Source: Eutypella sp. D-1 (lineage: Eukaryota; Ascomycota; Sordariomycetes; Xylariales; Diatrypaceae). Taken from it: 64,000 nucleotides of DNA. Below the pieces are notes generated by a model, which was not told where the DNA came from, did no database searches, and saw only the letters and a program-made list of their open reading frames with translations. The stretch lies in the NCBI GenBank assembly GCA_023313575.1, contig JAJTTP010000010.1, forward strand, positions 1,488,001 to 1,552,000. Direction: 5' to 3'. Each line of letters opens with the position of its first letter. The first letter of the stretch is position 1. The position numbers and the translations under genes were made by a program. Below, piece by piece: positions 11,302-23,143 of the stretch.

Positions 11302-14261
11302 GGCCGTTTATTCGTTTATCCGTTTACTCGATTGTTTGTCGTGCGTGACCGTTGAAGGGGCAGTGGATCTCGCAGATTTCAGGGACGTATGCAATAGCAA
11401 AATTGGAACGTGACGTCGAGTAATCAGGCGAGTGAGCTGGTCCTGCCAGTATTATCATGAAAGGCTGCTGGTGGAAGTAGGAGTCACAGTTACAGTTACA
11501 GTGACGGTGACGGTGACGGTGACGGTGACGGTGACGGTGACGGTGACGGTGACGGTGACGGTGACGGTGACGGTGACAAAAGATGGAAGTGATAGCGAGA
11601 GTAAAAGAGAGTAGAGATGGACTGTAAAGGAGCTCTTCCCGTATCTCTACGATATACTACTTATGTAAGTAGTGTGTAGCTTAAGCTTAAGCTTAAGCTT
11701 CCTTGTTTCACCGCCAAGGATGTGGATATCGTGTGGATATCGTGGATTCTGTCAGGTCGAGACCAGCATGGGGTCATGGAGTTTTTATGGTCTATCTACC
11801 TAGGTAGTTTCTATCCATATGTAGAGTAACTTAATGTGGCACCTGAACTGTCAAGAAGAGAAGCTTGATTGGTTTGGTGTTGTTAATTGGAAGAAGCGAT
11901 CAAGGAAGATCAGAATTCTAGAATTTGCCTAGATATGCATGTATGCACTGCACGTGTGTGTTTTGAAATTGTTGTTGAGGAAATGGGGGTGGAAGAAAAG
12001 GGGGAAAAGAAAAAAAGAAAACAGAAAACGCAAAGTGATCTTAGTTACATGTGAGTAAGTAAATAAGTATACCGAGGTCAATTGATTCAAACTTCCAAGG
12101 CTTGTAGAGACAGAGAGACAGAGAGAGAGAGAAAGAGAGAAAGGTGGCCAATTCAACCTTGGAAGGTTCTAAGGTTGTTTTAAATCAAAGTACATACTAC
12201 CCGTGGACTACATAGTACTCAAATACGTGCTACCTGCAAACTGTTTTTTGTGTTTATTAAAAAAAAATGTTCCGTTTATTTCGATCAGTTCATCTCATGG
12301 CAGGTGCTAATGGAAATTAACTAATGGATTCTGGAACGTACAGCAAGAAACACACAAATCCTAGCCTTAAAGGTTAAGGGTAGGGCGAAAAGGACGTCAT
12401 TGTCCCCGATCTGATAGGATCTGGTGGTTGTCTAAGGGTTGTACGTACATAGGGGCTGATCAACGGGGAATCGGCAGCAGAGCGGCAGGGGGGAAGGGGC
12501 AGTGGGGGGGGAGGGGTGCCTAGGTGCATCTGGTGTGGTGGTTGGTGCAGGCTTGCTTGTGAAAGGTTACTTTGTACCTCAAGGCCTTAGGTAATTACTT
12601 CTAGGGCACCCGTAGCGCCTACTTGCCTACTTAGGTACTTAAGGTACACAACCTACATAAGGGTCTAGAGCTAACCCTAGAATACCTACTCAACGACGGC
12701 AGCAGTTGCAGTTGGAGAGGCTGCTGGGAGGAACCCGGCAAGGGGGCGCACTTGCATTGAGGCATTGCTCTGCTTCATTGCATTGCTTTACTGCATCGGC
12801 CCTGCATCGTTCATAAAAGGCGGGGTCATCGGGACAAGAAACTCACCCCCTTCTGATCTCCTTCATTGGAAGAGTCCCCCAATACTTGTGGGTTCTCAGG
12901 TGTTATCGATTACCCATAGGGGTATCATGGCGGGGTTTGGCAGGACGCTATACCTAGAGCTCTTTAAAGGGGGGGGGGAAGAGGGATGGGATGGGAAGCT
13001 GCATTGGGGAAGGACGATTGTTATGCCATCGGATTAACAAGTTTCCTGTGCAAAGAGGTAGGCAATACCAAGGTAAACTCCGAGGAATTTCTTTCTTTTC
13101 TTACTTTCTCTCCGCTTTGAAACATATGTATCGCAGTAGGGCTGTTAACTACATGCAGGTGATGTAAGAGGTAAAGTGAGAGGTAGATCGGCACTTAGAC
13201 GTTGGGATCTCAGGAGGCCTCAGCGATTTACACTCGACTTACACTCGACTTATTCTTCCGGTAAGTCTCACTGCTTCGGATAAATTCGAGATGTCGGGTT
13301 AACCTGGTTTTTGGAGGTTTTTCTACATCCGAGTACCCGAACATAACCGTGAGGCATACGTAGGATTAAGTGATTTTACACAATTCATATAGGTAACAGG
13401 ATTGATTGTCTATACGTATGCCGCTTATTGAAGCAGTCCCCCCCCCCCCCGTTCGGATCTCTTTTTTGTTCGTGTCCTCTCCTGGCGAGAAAGACCTCGG
13501 GTATCCAGGCCAGGAGAAAGCACCGCGAAGAAAAGAAACGTGAGGTCATCTCTGGACTAATTCGTATAGAGAGAAACATGGCACGAGACCGATTCCCTCG
13601 CTCGTCTTTGCTCACGTGGCCCTTTTGACTCACCTCGTTATGAATTTGTAAATACACACAAATACCGCACCTATCCGGCGTTATTTAGTGAGAAACGGCG
13701 GGAGGGAAAGGGTGGTATGCATGTACATCATATCGGCTTTACTTAATCCCCATATGGCTGCCTACTTGCTTGCCTGCCTACCTACCTACTATTACTGGGT
13801 ACGTAAACTCAAGATGCCAGGGTGTTCCCGGGATCCCTCAGCACGTAGGTAATAAGGCGAGGTTAGGATTGGGCGCCGGTGTGGTGGTCCGATCCCCGAG
13901 GTCCTGACTAGGTAGGGGAAGATTTGAATTTGGAACTGCGTGGAACCGTTGGGACAGTAAAAAAATCCATGATGGGGCCCATCCGTACTAAGTAGACGCT
14001 TAATTACCTAAGTACTACTTATATACCTGGTGCCAAAAATGCAAGTCCTCTTTGCAGGACACCAGAGCTAAGCGGGCGAGTGAGCGAGCATGTGAAAATG
14101 CCATCATGGTTAGTCCTTACCATGCCATGCCACGCTGTTTTCTCTATGGAGCAATGTCTGCAAGCGGGGGTATATCTGGACGACACCAACCTTGCCCTTC
14201 CCTCCACCCCCCCTCATCCCCTCCGTCCTAAACCACCCGAGGCGGCAGGGGCCACCAAAGT
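11302..14261. other. Gene-free spacer with microsatellites
   Basis: No coding exon supported. It carries the GTGACG array, a TTAAGC repeat (AAGCTTAAGCTTAAGCTT near 11685), duplicated GTGGATATCGT units near 11720, a GA-rich tract at 12110-12143, a poly-G run near 12970, a poly-C run near 13440 and TACCTAGG-type palindromes near 11800, 12630 and 13780. Confidence 0.55.
11501..11577. repeat. GTGACG hexanucleotide microsatellite
   Basis: About 12.8 uninterrupted copies of GTGACG, preceded by degenerate GTTACA units (11488-11500). It lies about 200 bp upstream of the ethanolamine kinase start. A hexamer leaves every reading frame open, which explains the open frame across it. Confidence 0.95.
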
Positions 14262-16547
14262 TCATAGATCCGAGTTATAGCCGTCCTTGTCCCTGTCGCC
14301 GTCGCGGCGGGGCGGCCAGCCGGTGACCCGGCGGAAGGCGGCGCGGACGAGGAGGCCGGCGCGGGAGCCGAGCTGGTCGAGGGCCTCGCTGAGGAACATG
14401 AAGGCGCGGCCGAAGAAGAAGAGCGCGAGGAACGACACCCCCGCCACCCCCGCGAACGAGTACCAGTACGTCTCCGCCGTCCAGTACTCGTTGAGGTCGC
14501 TGATCTCCACCCCGTAATACCCCGTCATGAAGCTGATCGGTAGGAAGAACACGCTGAGCTTTGCCAGCAGCGCCGCGCTCCGGTTTAGCTTCGCCGTCGC
14601 GAGCGAGTCCCGCTGCTGCGTCAGGTTGAAGTACTGTTTCCCCCGCCGGCATTTCATCCGTCAGTCGACCCTTTTTTTTTTTGGATATTGTGATGGGAGA
14701 GGAAGGGGGTTCCTTACTGTGTCGGAGAGCGCCTTGATTTCCTCTAGATGTCCCTGGATGGTGTTTAGCACGACCCACTGCAGGCGGTCGGCGAGCCGGT
14801 CGAAGCGGTCCATGGCAGACTTAACCAGCACGACGCGCGGCTCTTCGAACACGTCGGTGAGGCTGGTATGGCGGCGCCCGGGACCTGCCAGGTCCGGGCT
14901 ACTGGTCAACGCCAGCGACGAGCGGGCCGCCGACAGGTTCCACGGGTACTCGCCCGTGGCGCCGTCGGGCCTCGTCGTGGCCATGATCTTCTTGATGAGG
15001 TTCCGATAGTTCTCGAACAGGTGCCGCATCTCCCGCAGCTCCTTGCTCAGCTCGTGCAGCCGCGGGATGATCTCCGACGTCTTGCGCTTCATCTTTCGGT
15101 TCTGTGATGCAATGGGGTGGGGGTGATGCTACCGTCAGCTCGCACGGCCTCCTGGGATCACATGATATCGGAATTGATTATACTCACGTCGCTTTGCAAC
15201 ACAATCGGTGTCTAGAGAGTGGGCTGTTAGCGAAAGAAAAGTACAATGTCTCGTAGGTGGCGAAGGGGAGGCACTCACCAGTTCGCTGAGTGTATCGCGC
15301 GCTGCCTGGAAGGGGGCTGCCGCCGCGTAGTCCTCGAAAAGGTAATAGAACAGGTTGCTCGCTCCCTCCTGGCCTAGGACATGGGCGAGGTTATCTGGGC
15401 GCCCGGCCTTCGACCGCCTCTCGGCGAGGGCCTTCAGGGCTTTCCTGACCGAACTCTGCGTTAGGGGCTGGTCCTGGAACAATGCGAAGCCGTGGATGGA
15501 CAGTTGCTGGAGCACGCTGAGCATGTTGGATCTCATGCTCCTGTAGTGGTCCAGCTCCCATTCTTTAGGGTCCACGTCGGGAGGAGCTGGCTCGATGGTT
15601 GGTTCTTCGTGGAAAGAGAGGACGGTGTCTAAGGGACGCGTCAGTGCTATGTGCGGTCCATGTGCATAAGTTGTGTTGGAAACGTACTGTCGTTGCAGAT
15701 GGCGAGCCATAGCCAATGCTTAGGTGGCATGAGTCTCGTTCCGTCACCGGGTACCGTATCCTTTGGTCTTCGGTAAAGCCAGTGCGCGCCGATGCAAAGA
15801 GCTGTCCACTTATCAGCCAGTTGTTCCATAATCTCATGACGTTCAGTATCGCGTTATTCTTACCTCGGTCTGTGTGATCAATGGAAAAGTAGTTTACCGT
15901 CTCCTTGAGCAAGAAGTACAGCTGGATGTCCTCCCCTACCGCTACTGGCATCTTAGGCCGCGTCTGCGGGGGATTCTGGCGGGCCGACCCTGTCTTCTCT
16001 GCGTTCTCTCCTCGCTCCAGAGCCGATTCGGTTGATGTCGAGGCAGGCTTCCTCGAGTTTCGCGTGCTAGTGCCAGTCTGTCTCAGCGAAGCCGGCTGTG
16101 GCTTGGTGACAGGCGGCGTCTTTATTTTCATCAGAGACCGCAGGCGCTCGGAGAAACCGTACTTCTCACCGAGGGCCTCGACGATCTCGCGTTGCGTGGA
16201 TGTGTTCCAGATGTTTCTATGCCCACGCGTTAGACTCATGTGACTCAACATGTTACACCGTCCGATAGTGCTAAGAAGAAACGGGACGGCATGGCGTTCA
16301 CCTACATCCATCGGATAAGATTGCCGTCGCCTGGGGGCGACCCGGCATCCAGTATTGACCTGATATCATCCTCCTCGAGATCCCGGGCGACCCGGGCGCT
16401 GTCGGCGCCGAACTCGACGACGAAGTTCTGGCACTTCTCGGAGCCAGCCTCGCGCTTGAACTCATCAAATACTACCTTGTCATCGTAGTCCCTAAACAAG
16501 TCGTGCGCCATTGCGTCGGCGGGTTCTTGCTTTACGGAAGCCGCCAT
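14262..16547 (-). CDS. CorA-like divalent-cation transporter protein
   Basis: A 612-aa protein of the fungal CorA (Mg2+ transporter) superfamily. Seven exons fit in frame: 16547-16306, 16216-15864, 15801-15688, 15628-15279, 15211-15188 (a 24-nt micro-exon), 15101-14718 and 14633-14262. The N-terminal two thirds are soluble and mostly helical, with KHWLWLAICND and a long coiled region around RLHELSKELREMRHLFENY and VVLNTIQGHLEEIKAL. The C-terminus has two membrane helices, about residues 512-530 (KLSVFFLPISFMTGYYG) and 543-568 (YWYSFAGVAGVSFLALFFFG). This two-helix end matches CorA. The signature that is usually Y-G-M-N reads Y-G-V-E here (529-532). This is known to vary in fungal CorA-like proteins, so transport of Mg2+ itself is uncertain. 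It could instead be a non-transporting paralogue. Confidence 0.82.
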
Positions 16548-17588
16548 GGTCTAAGTCGCTATAATGAGGCTTGGCTACGCAATCACAAAATCATTGAGGA
16601 AGGCTCGCTAAACGCTGCTTGCAGGGAAATGCCAAGATTCAAAGGAAATGAGGGTGATATAGAAATGTTAAAGCCGTCATCAAGAGTTGTGGTGATTCGG
16701 TAAATATTTGATCAGGTGACGATAAAGTGTTTTCGATGATGAAATACTCTTTTGATCAGAGGATAGGGTCGTATTCATCCGGAGCGTGACAAGATACAAA
16801 CATATAATTAGATCTTCACACTACATATGTACGTACATACATGCAAAAAGCTCAAAGGCTGTTGTTTACTATGTTGCCAGCCTGCTCTGCCTACCTAAGT
16901 AGCTTCACGAGCTGACAAGCTGTGGAGTTATGTGACTCTGATAAAACAGGGGTAGTGTTGGGGGAAGAAGAGCGCCAACCGCGGGTACGCGGGTAGCTAT
17001 GGGTAAAGGTCCCACCACCTGGGCACTACTTTGATCACCCTCCCAACCATGAACCTGTCACAAGGGTCGGCAAGAGTGGTCACTCCGTACACTACTGATG
17101 ACTGCTGCAGGTGCTTATAACTACATCGCTGGGCTGTCGCAGGTTTTAAAATAGCTTCATGATAGATGTATGCTAATACGTACATTATGTACATAGGGTA
17201 GGTATATAATCAGGCGTTGTAGTCGGTGACTCACACGCGTTGATATTATCTTCCATATGAATCATAGGTCCGAATTAGGATATATAAAATGTCTGCCTAT
17301 GCTCTTCTGTAAGTCACCAATTATAAAACTGCCATGATACCTCGTATCTTAATGCAGCAGTTATGTATCACAGGAAGACAAAAATCATTGTCGCGTGTCT
17401 GAAAATTGTGACACCGAGTCCTCAACTCCAACTCTCTCTTCTACTTTTAGTCAAATACTACGGTACTCTTGACCCTGAAGCTAGGTGTTTGCCAGTTATC
17501 TGCAAAAAGGGTACGCGCAGGACCAAGCCACGACCGACCAATCATTTGACCACGTTGGAACCCAACATGACCAACCATCACGACTAGC
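16548..17588. other. Spacer between divergent genes
   Basis: Region between the CorA-like gene (-) and the GNAT gene (+). It holds the promoters of both but I see no distinct motif. An open frame on + at 17363-17587 ends just before the GNAT exon, and its last ATG (17567) may be part of the acetyltransferase start (see the GNAT entry). Confidence 0.5.
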
Positions 17589-18635
17589 GAGGTCACCACC
17601 AGGAGTAGTGATGTTGCTGTTGGGGCTGATGGTGAGTGGAGGATTAAAATTGTCACTCCAGACGATGCGGGTTGCCGGTTTTACCTAGAGAAATACAAAC
17701 CCTTCAGGCTGACGGCATTGCGGCGGGATCCCGAAGGTAAGCAAGCCAATTAGTCCCATGCAATAATCACTTAACTTGAAAGCTTGCATCGTTTCAAGTC
17801 ATCCACCTAGCCGTCCCATTGACCTGTTCGCCCATCCGTTCCAATCACGTGTCTATTCCCGATATGATACACATGTATCCCCGAAACGGGTTCCGTCATA
17901 CATAGAAAGGCAGGGGCGAGAATATTGCACCGGCTTAAATGTTAGGTATCCACCGTGCGCACGGCGAATACAGCGTTCGGATCGACGCACGCGCGCGAGA
18001 TAGCGTTTTCGGACGAGGACTGGCTGCGACGCATCAGACACCCGCTCGCGAATGTCTTCGTCGTCGTGAAGACTGACGGGCAGAGCAATGGCGGTGGCGG
18101 GCACAGAAATGATGATACGATCATGGCCGCTGCCTCGCTCATCGGGCCGCTCCCGCCACATGCGGGACTTGACGAGCGGGCATCCCTGATCGTCCAGGGG
18201 CAGAGCAGCCCTCGCACCTCGCGACCGCAAAAATTACTACCACATCGTGGCAACGGTGCAGAGCATGAAACTGCGGAGGAGCAGCATGATGCATCCCCTA
18301 TTCCATCAACGTACGAGATCGCAGGCGTCTACACGCGGCCCGCAGATCGTGGCCTCGGCCTCGGCGGGGCCCTCATCAGGGCCGCCGTCGCCCGGGCCGT
18401 GGCTATGTCGGTTGAACAGAGGACAGGCGGAGATGCAGAAGATGAATGTCTCAGGCGCAAACCTCCTGCAATAGAGATAAAGAGTGTCGTCTACGCCTCG
18501 AACAATAGCGCCGTCGCATTCTACGAGAAGTGCGGGTTCGTGGCGCGGGGACCGCCGCGGCTGTGCGTGAATCCCCTCAAAGGCCCCGCGCCCGTCGCCG
18601 AGCTCGACATGTTCCTCTGTCCCGACCTTCATTGA
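17589..18635 (+). CDS. GNAT-family N-acetyltransferase, start unresolved
   Basis: Acetyl-CoA-dependent N-acetyltransferase of unknown substrate. Two exons are clear. One ends at 17736 and reads WRIKIVTPDDAG, then KPFRLTALRRDPE. The other (17974-18635) continues AFGSTHAREIAFSDEDW, and the join restores the usual GNAT N-terminus. Later come the beta4 segment YEIAGVYTRPADRG with the acetyl-CoA loop RGLGLGGALI, and the C-terminal SVVYASNNSAVAFYEKCGF. About 55 residues of polar low-complexity sequence are inserted before YEIAGVY. The 5' end is odd. Upstream of residue TSEVTT the frame closes at TGA (17568) with no in-frame ATG. An ATG at 17567 (MTNHHD) is one base out of frame. Either a small upstream exon exists or the start is frameshifted. 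The given start is simply where the coding-like sequence begins. Confidence 0.72.
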
Positions 18636-19204
18636 TTAGCACTCTGACAACGTGTAATAAGTTATGCCATATCACCGGCCTAGTGATTTTTCCAGTAGCT
18701 CACGACTGTTGGGCGGACTTCTCGAACCATGGCATTTGATAGTAATGAAGATGTCTTCAGTGCCCCTTATAATGAAAGGAAGTTGTCTTGCCGAATCAAT
18801 TATTCGAATGAAGGTCGCTCCTGTAAGAAGGCGTGACACTCAGCCAAATACTCGAGGCCAACCTTAATGTGAGACCTGTGATACCTATCTCTCCTGACCA
18901 GCGATGTTTCAAGTACGATGACGATACTACCCTTCAGCACGACCAAACCAAGCCTGGAGGATGACCACTCAAGCCATGAGCACAGCACGATGAATTAATA
19001 CTTTAGGTTCCCATGCTACGGGGTTATTACATGATAACGCGGTCTCCCTTTCTTCGTACCCATTGCATCTATATCATATCGTAAAATATTGTCAAAGGGG
19101 GGCATCACACCAAAACATCCCCTGCGAACTGCGCAATTCAGATTCGTTCTGTAGCTACCCAACGTCTAGTTTCATTCGCTCGAGAAAGGGGGAAAAAAAA
19201 AAGC
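18636..19204. other. Intergenic region
   Basis: No gene seen. It contains the 3' end of the GNAT gene and the promoter of the CFEM-like gene. A poly-A tract (19192-19202) lies directly before the start codon of the latter. Confidence 0.6.
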
Positions 19205-20383
19205 ATGCGGCGCTTTCCTGCGCTACGGGCGCTTGTCCTAGTCCTCTCACTCTCTTGCTGCGCGACGAGAGCACATTGGTCCGGTATAGGCGACGGCAAG
19301 GAATCTTGGACCGGGGACCACCACGGTGGGCATGCTAACAACAATGGCAAAGAGAGGGGCGGCGGTCGGGTAAAGCTGTCAAAGGAGTGCGTCGAGAAGT
19401 GCGCCCCTGAAGTTGAGTGCAACGAAAGTGAAGACGCCGTGAAGTGCGCGTGTCATAAATTTGCCGCCTCGGACGAAACCGCAGTCGACATCCTGGTGAA
19501 AGCGACTAAGTGTCTCGTCAGAGAGTGCTCGTGGGGTGATAAGAGGCGGAAACGGGATGGCGATGGTGGAGACGATGATAGCGACGACGACGGTGACAAC
19601 GACGACGACGATGGCCATGACAGTGATGAGCGTCCAGACGGTTTCCATAAATTTAAAAACGTGCTGCATAAGATTCAGGATAAGTGCAACAATATAAACG
19701 ACGATATCATCAACAAAGCCATGGCGAAACTCAAAGGCGACAAGCCAAGCACAACACAGCATCCATCTGATCCTCCTCCTGTCAATAAACCCTCACCCGC
19801 CCCGACGAGCCCGGAAAAGGGCAACGGTGAAGGTCAGACCACGATATCTACGACATCTCCAGATGCAGGCGGAGGAGAGCCGATATCGACTAGCAAATCA
19901 TTGCCCCCCGAGACATCGACATCGGATATCGGATCGCCACCACCATCGCAACCCCCGAGCACACCTCCTCCCGCATCCTCCACGTCCGGAACTACAGCAC
20001 CAACGGACCAGCAACCCCCATCTCGATCAACGACACAGCCAACCGCAACCGCAACCGCAAACGCGAGCCCTAAGCCAAGCACCAGCACCAGCAACGTCGG
20101 TGGCGAGAACCCCGCGCCCACGTCCTCGCCTCCCGACCCCGCGATGACGACGGAAATCATGAGCGGTGACGGGGCCTCCCAACCCCCGACATCGACATCG
20201 ATGTCGACGTCGAGCTCCCGCAGGCCCGCGCGCTTCAACGGCGGCACGCCCTTCGATCCGCCGGTGATGGGGGCGGCGGCGTATACGTATCCATATCTCG
20301 GCTCCTCGTCGCCGACCTCGGGGGTTGTGGTATTCGTCTTTTGGTCCGCGGTGGTGGCGTTCGGTATGATGGTGTTGGATTAG
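19205..20383 (+). CDS. CFEM-like, GPI-anchored cell-surface protein
   Basis: Single-exon gene for a 392-aa secreted surface protein. Residues 1-23 are a signal peptide (LRALVLVLSLSCCATRA). Residues 62-161 hold eight cysteines in a CFEM-like order: C62-x3-C66, C72, C81-x-C83, C103, C108 and C161, with an acidic residue (Asp77) ahead of the CxC pair. In CFEM proteins such an Asp helps bind haem iron. Between the seventh and eighth Cys sits an Asp-rich insert (about 114-143), which is unusual. Residues 175-345 are a Pro/Ser/Thr-rich stalk likely to be O-glycosylated. The extreme C-terminus is hydrophobic (VVVFVFWSAVVAFGMMVLD) after a small-residue region, as expected for GPI-anchor transfer. CFEM assignment rests on the Cys pattern only. 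Confidence 0.78.
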   Translation: MRRFPALRALVLVLSLSCCATRAHWSGIGDGKESWTGDHHGGHANNNGKERGGGRVKLSKECVEKCAPEVECNESEDAVKCACHKFAASDETAVDILVKATKCLVRECSWGDKRRKRDGDGGDDDSDDDGDNDDDDGHDSDERPDGFHKFKNVLHKIQDKCNNINDDIINKAMAKLKGDKPSTTQHPSDPPPVNKPSPAPTSPEKGNGEGQTTISTTSPDAGGGEPISTSKSLPPETSTSDIGSPPPSQPPSTPPPASSTSGTTAPTDQQPPSRSTTQPTATATANASPKPSTSTSNVGGENPAPTSSPPDPAMTTEIMSGDGASQPPTSTSMSTSSSRRPARFNGGTPFDPPVMGAAAYTYPYLGSSSPTSGVVVFVFWSAVVAFGMMVLD

Positions 20384-21176
20384 ACACCCGCCCGACGGGG
20401 GTCAGTGGGAAAAGCCGTTGTTTGTTTGTGGTTTGATGTAGGCATGTACTGTTGTAAGTATGTGTAGCTGTTTGGGTGAACGATGGATGGATGGTTCGGT
20501 GGATTCAGGTGGACGGATAGCTACTGAAGACCCGCGCGATCATTATCGTCGTTGTGGGCGGCTTTGTTTATTCGGCGGGATGAGCTCCATATCGAGTTCA
20601 GGGTTTAATTGACCAAGCAACCATGTAGAGATGCTCAATCTCACGACTCCAGAACCTTTTCATCTCTCTTCTTGTCTATATAAGTAAGGTCTCTACTGGA
20701 AGGAAACCGGGCGGTATATGGAGGTGAAGTAAGCATATATATATTTCCTTATGCATTTGTTTGTCCGAGCAAGGGAGAAAAGCCTTCTGATGTGTTTTCC
20801 TTGAATGATAGCGTATATACCTCTGGGTTCATAACGGGGCAAACCAATTTACCTCGTAGCTCAAGGGGGGACATGGTGTCACGGCATGGAAGCGGAGCGC
20901 TATATTGAACAAGAATTTCACAAGTTTTTATTTGGTCGCCTAGTATACACCCGCGCGCCATGCAAGTCAAAAACCGAGTGCACATGAAATGAAAAAAAAT
21001 GAACCGAAAAAACAGCAAACGTCATGGCGTGATAGTAACACGCTGAAGGATTTTTTTTTCTGGGTTTTCTTGCTCAGCTGAAATTTAGCTGGCGCAGTCC
21101 CTCCCCACGCTCTCTTAACTCATCTCAGTAGGTATCACTTTTTATCCTTCCTCCTTTCCCCTTTAATCAACAACGC
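20384..21176. other. Convergent intergenic region
   Basis: 3' regions of the CFEM-like gene and of calnexin. I see short A and T runs and nothing else. Confidence 0.6.
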
Positions 21177-23143
21177 CTACGACTGGCTTCTGGTGGAGCG
21201 CTTGTTAACCTCCGCCTTGACGTTCTCCGCACCAGTGGACACGGCCTCAGCGGCCTTGTCCTTGGCGTCCGCCGCCTTACCCTTGGCATCAGCAGCAGCC
21301 TTCTTGACAGGCGCGGGGGCGCTGCCCCCAGCAGTGAAGATGCCAACCAGAGCAAGGAGAGTGACAAGGAGACCACCAATGGCAGTGGGAACCTCAGGAA
21401 CAAACTTGATGGCCTGGACGGGGTCGTTGGCGGCGATGGTCAGGAACAGGTCGAGCTTCTCCTTGACATAGAGGACGGGGTCATCGAGGAACCGCAGGTT
21501 AGATGGCGACTTGGGCTTATCATCTCCCTTGGGCTTCTCGGCCTCCTCAATAGCCTTCTCAACAGGGTACTTCTTGTCCCAGGTCTCGGCAGCAAGCTGG
21601 TTAGCCTCCTCAATGGAGTGGCCAATGTAGATGTTGTCGAACAGGATGTCGTTCTGCATGGTCCAGATCTCGAAACCAAGCTAGAGAGAATGTTAGTCTG
21701 ATTAGGTCTGCCATTTCCGGGATATCACATGTTACTTACAGCACCGATAGGCTCAAAGTTGGCAGGAGTCTTGTCCTCGAAGTAGTCAGGGTTCTTGATC
21801 TTGCGAGGGGCCCACTTGCCCTTGTAGGCGGGGTTGTCAATGTAAGGCGCAGTCCACTTGCCCTTGTAGTCAGGGTTCTTCTTGGTGGGCTTGGACCACG
21901 GGCCACATCCAGAGACATCAGCACACTTGGGGTTGGGGACGGTGGGAGGAATCCAGTCACCATCCTCCTCATCATCCCAATCCTCAGGCTTCTCCGCCTC
22001 GGGGTCAGGAACGGTGAGGGGTTCGTCCTCAAGCCAGTCCTCGGGCTTGGTGGCATCCTCATCGACGATCTCGAAGGGCGCATCCTCATCCCAGTCCTCA
22101 GGCTTGGTCGCATCAGGGTCAGGGATGCGGGCCTCATCAACCCAGTCTTCAGGCTTCGAGTCATCAGGATCATCGATCTCCTCAGGCGGGTTGACGGGAG
22201 GCTTGAACTGCTCAAGCAGACTACCCTCACGAACGGTCTCGTGGTTCTTCTGGATGGTGAAGGTGTTGTTGTTGTGGACGAGCAGGGTATACAGCTCGGA
22301 GGTCTTGGCAATGTTGGCGATGGGGGCAGCGTCAAGGTGCTTCTCCTCGTATTCGCCGGTCTTAGGGTTCTTGTGGTTGAAAATGAAGTGGACCTTGTTG
22401 GTGTGGCCACACTTGTCGGGACCGAACATGATCACGTAGGGGGTGGCATTGCTGAACTCCTCCTGGTGGAGAGCCTCGTTCTCACGGAGAAGCTTCATGT
22501 AAGCGCCACCGCACTCAAGACCATCTAGACAAAATAAATGTTAGGATCTATTCCCTTTTCATCCACTCAGGCTGGCGGTCGGTCATGGCAGCTCAAGAAT
22601 ATGCAGCATATGGGAACTTACTCTGCAGCTTAACCTCGTACTGAACGACCAAGGTCTTGCCAGTGTTGTCAATCTTGTTAGGCAACTTGGCAGAGATGGC
22701 ATGGTGGGCAGCCTTGTTCTTGACAACAAGACCCTTCTCACCCTCCATTCCCTTGAAGACATGGGGCTCCTCAACCGCCCATTCTCCAATGTAAGCCCAC
22801 TCCTCATCGGAACCGGTGGTATCCTTCTTGGCGTGGGAAGGCTTCCATCGTGTCTCCCAGTCGTCGGTGAACTGCTCGATGAAGGCGGAAGATGACTTTA
22901 AGGTGGTAGGCTGTAAGAGTGACAGTTAGCAGACGGTATCGTAGCATTTATTCTGTCTATTACCACCAGGAGATGATGCAATTGCAGTGGAGTGCATGCT
23001 TGCTTAAACTACTCAAGTAGGAGACTTACAGTAAAGGTGGGGAGTTCAATAGCAGAGGCAGCTGAAGGCTCGTCGGCAACAACGTCGTCGGCACGGACGC
23101 TGAAAGCCAAGAAGGCTGCCGTGAGGGCAGAAGTGAACTTCAT
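21177..23143 (-). CDS. cnx1: Calnexin, ER lectin chaperone
   Basis: 563-aa type I ER membrane chaperone that binds monoglucosylated N-glycans and assists glycoprotein folding with Ca2+. Four exons in frame: 23143-23030, 22910-22622, 22524-21740 and 21680-21177. It has a signal peptide ([18 protein letters not shown]) and a lectin domain with [15 protein letters not shown], the disulfide Cys of GPDKCG, and HFIFNHKNP. The P-domain arm has four motif-1 repeats of the type KPEDW (about residues 254-325), then motif-2 repeats [22 protein letters not shown] and [27 protein letters not shown] closes the lectin fold. One transmembrane helix lies near residues 495-515 ([15 protein letters not shown]), followed by a short basic cytosolic tail rich in Ala, Lys and Asp. 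Length and layout match fungal calnexins. Confidence 0.97.

Noticed and set aside
21882..22439. 185-aa open frame on + inside the calnexin exon
   Set aside because: Antisense shadow of the KPEDW repeats; Ser/Gly-rich composition follows from the complementary codons.
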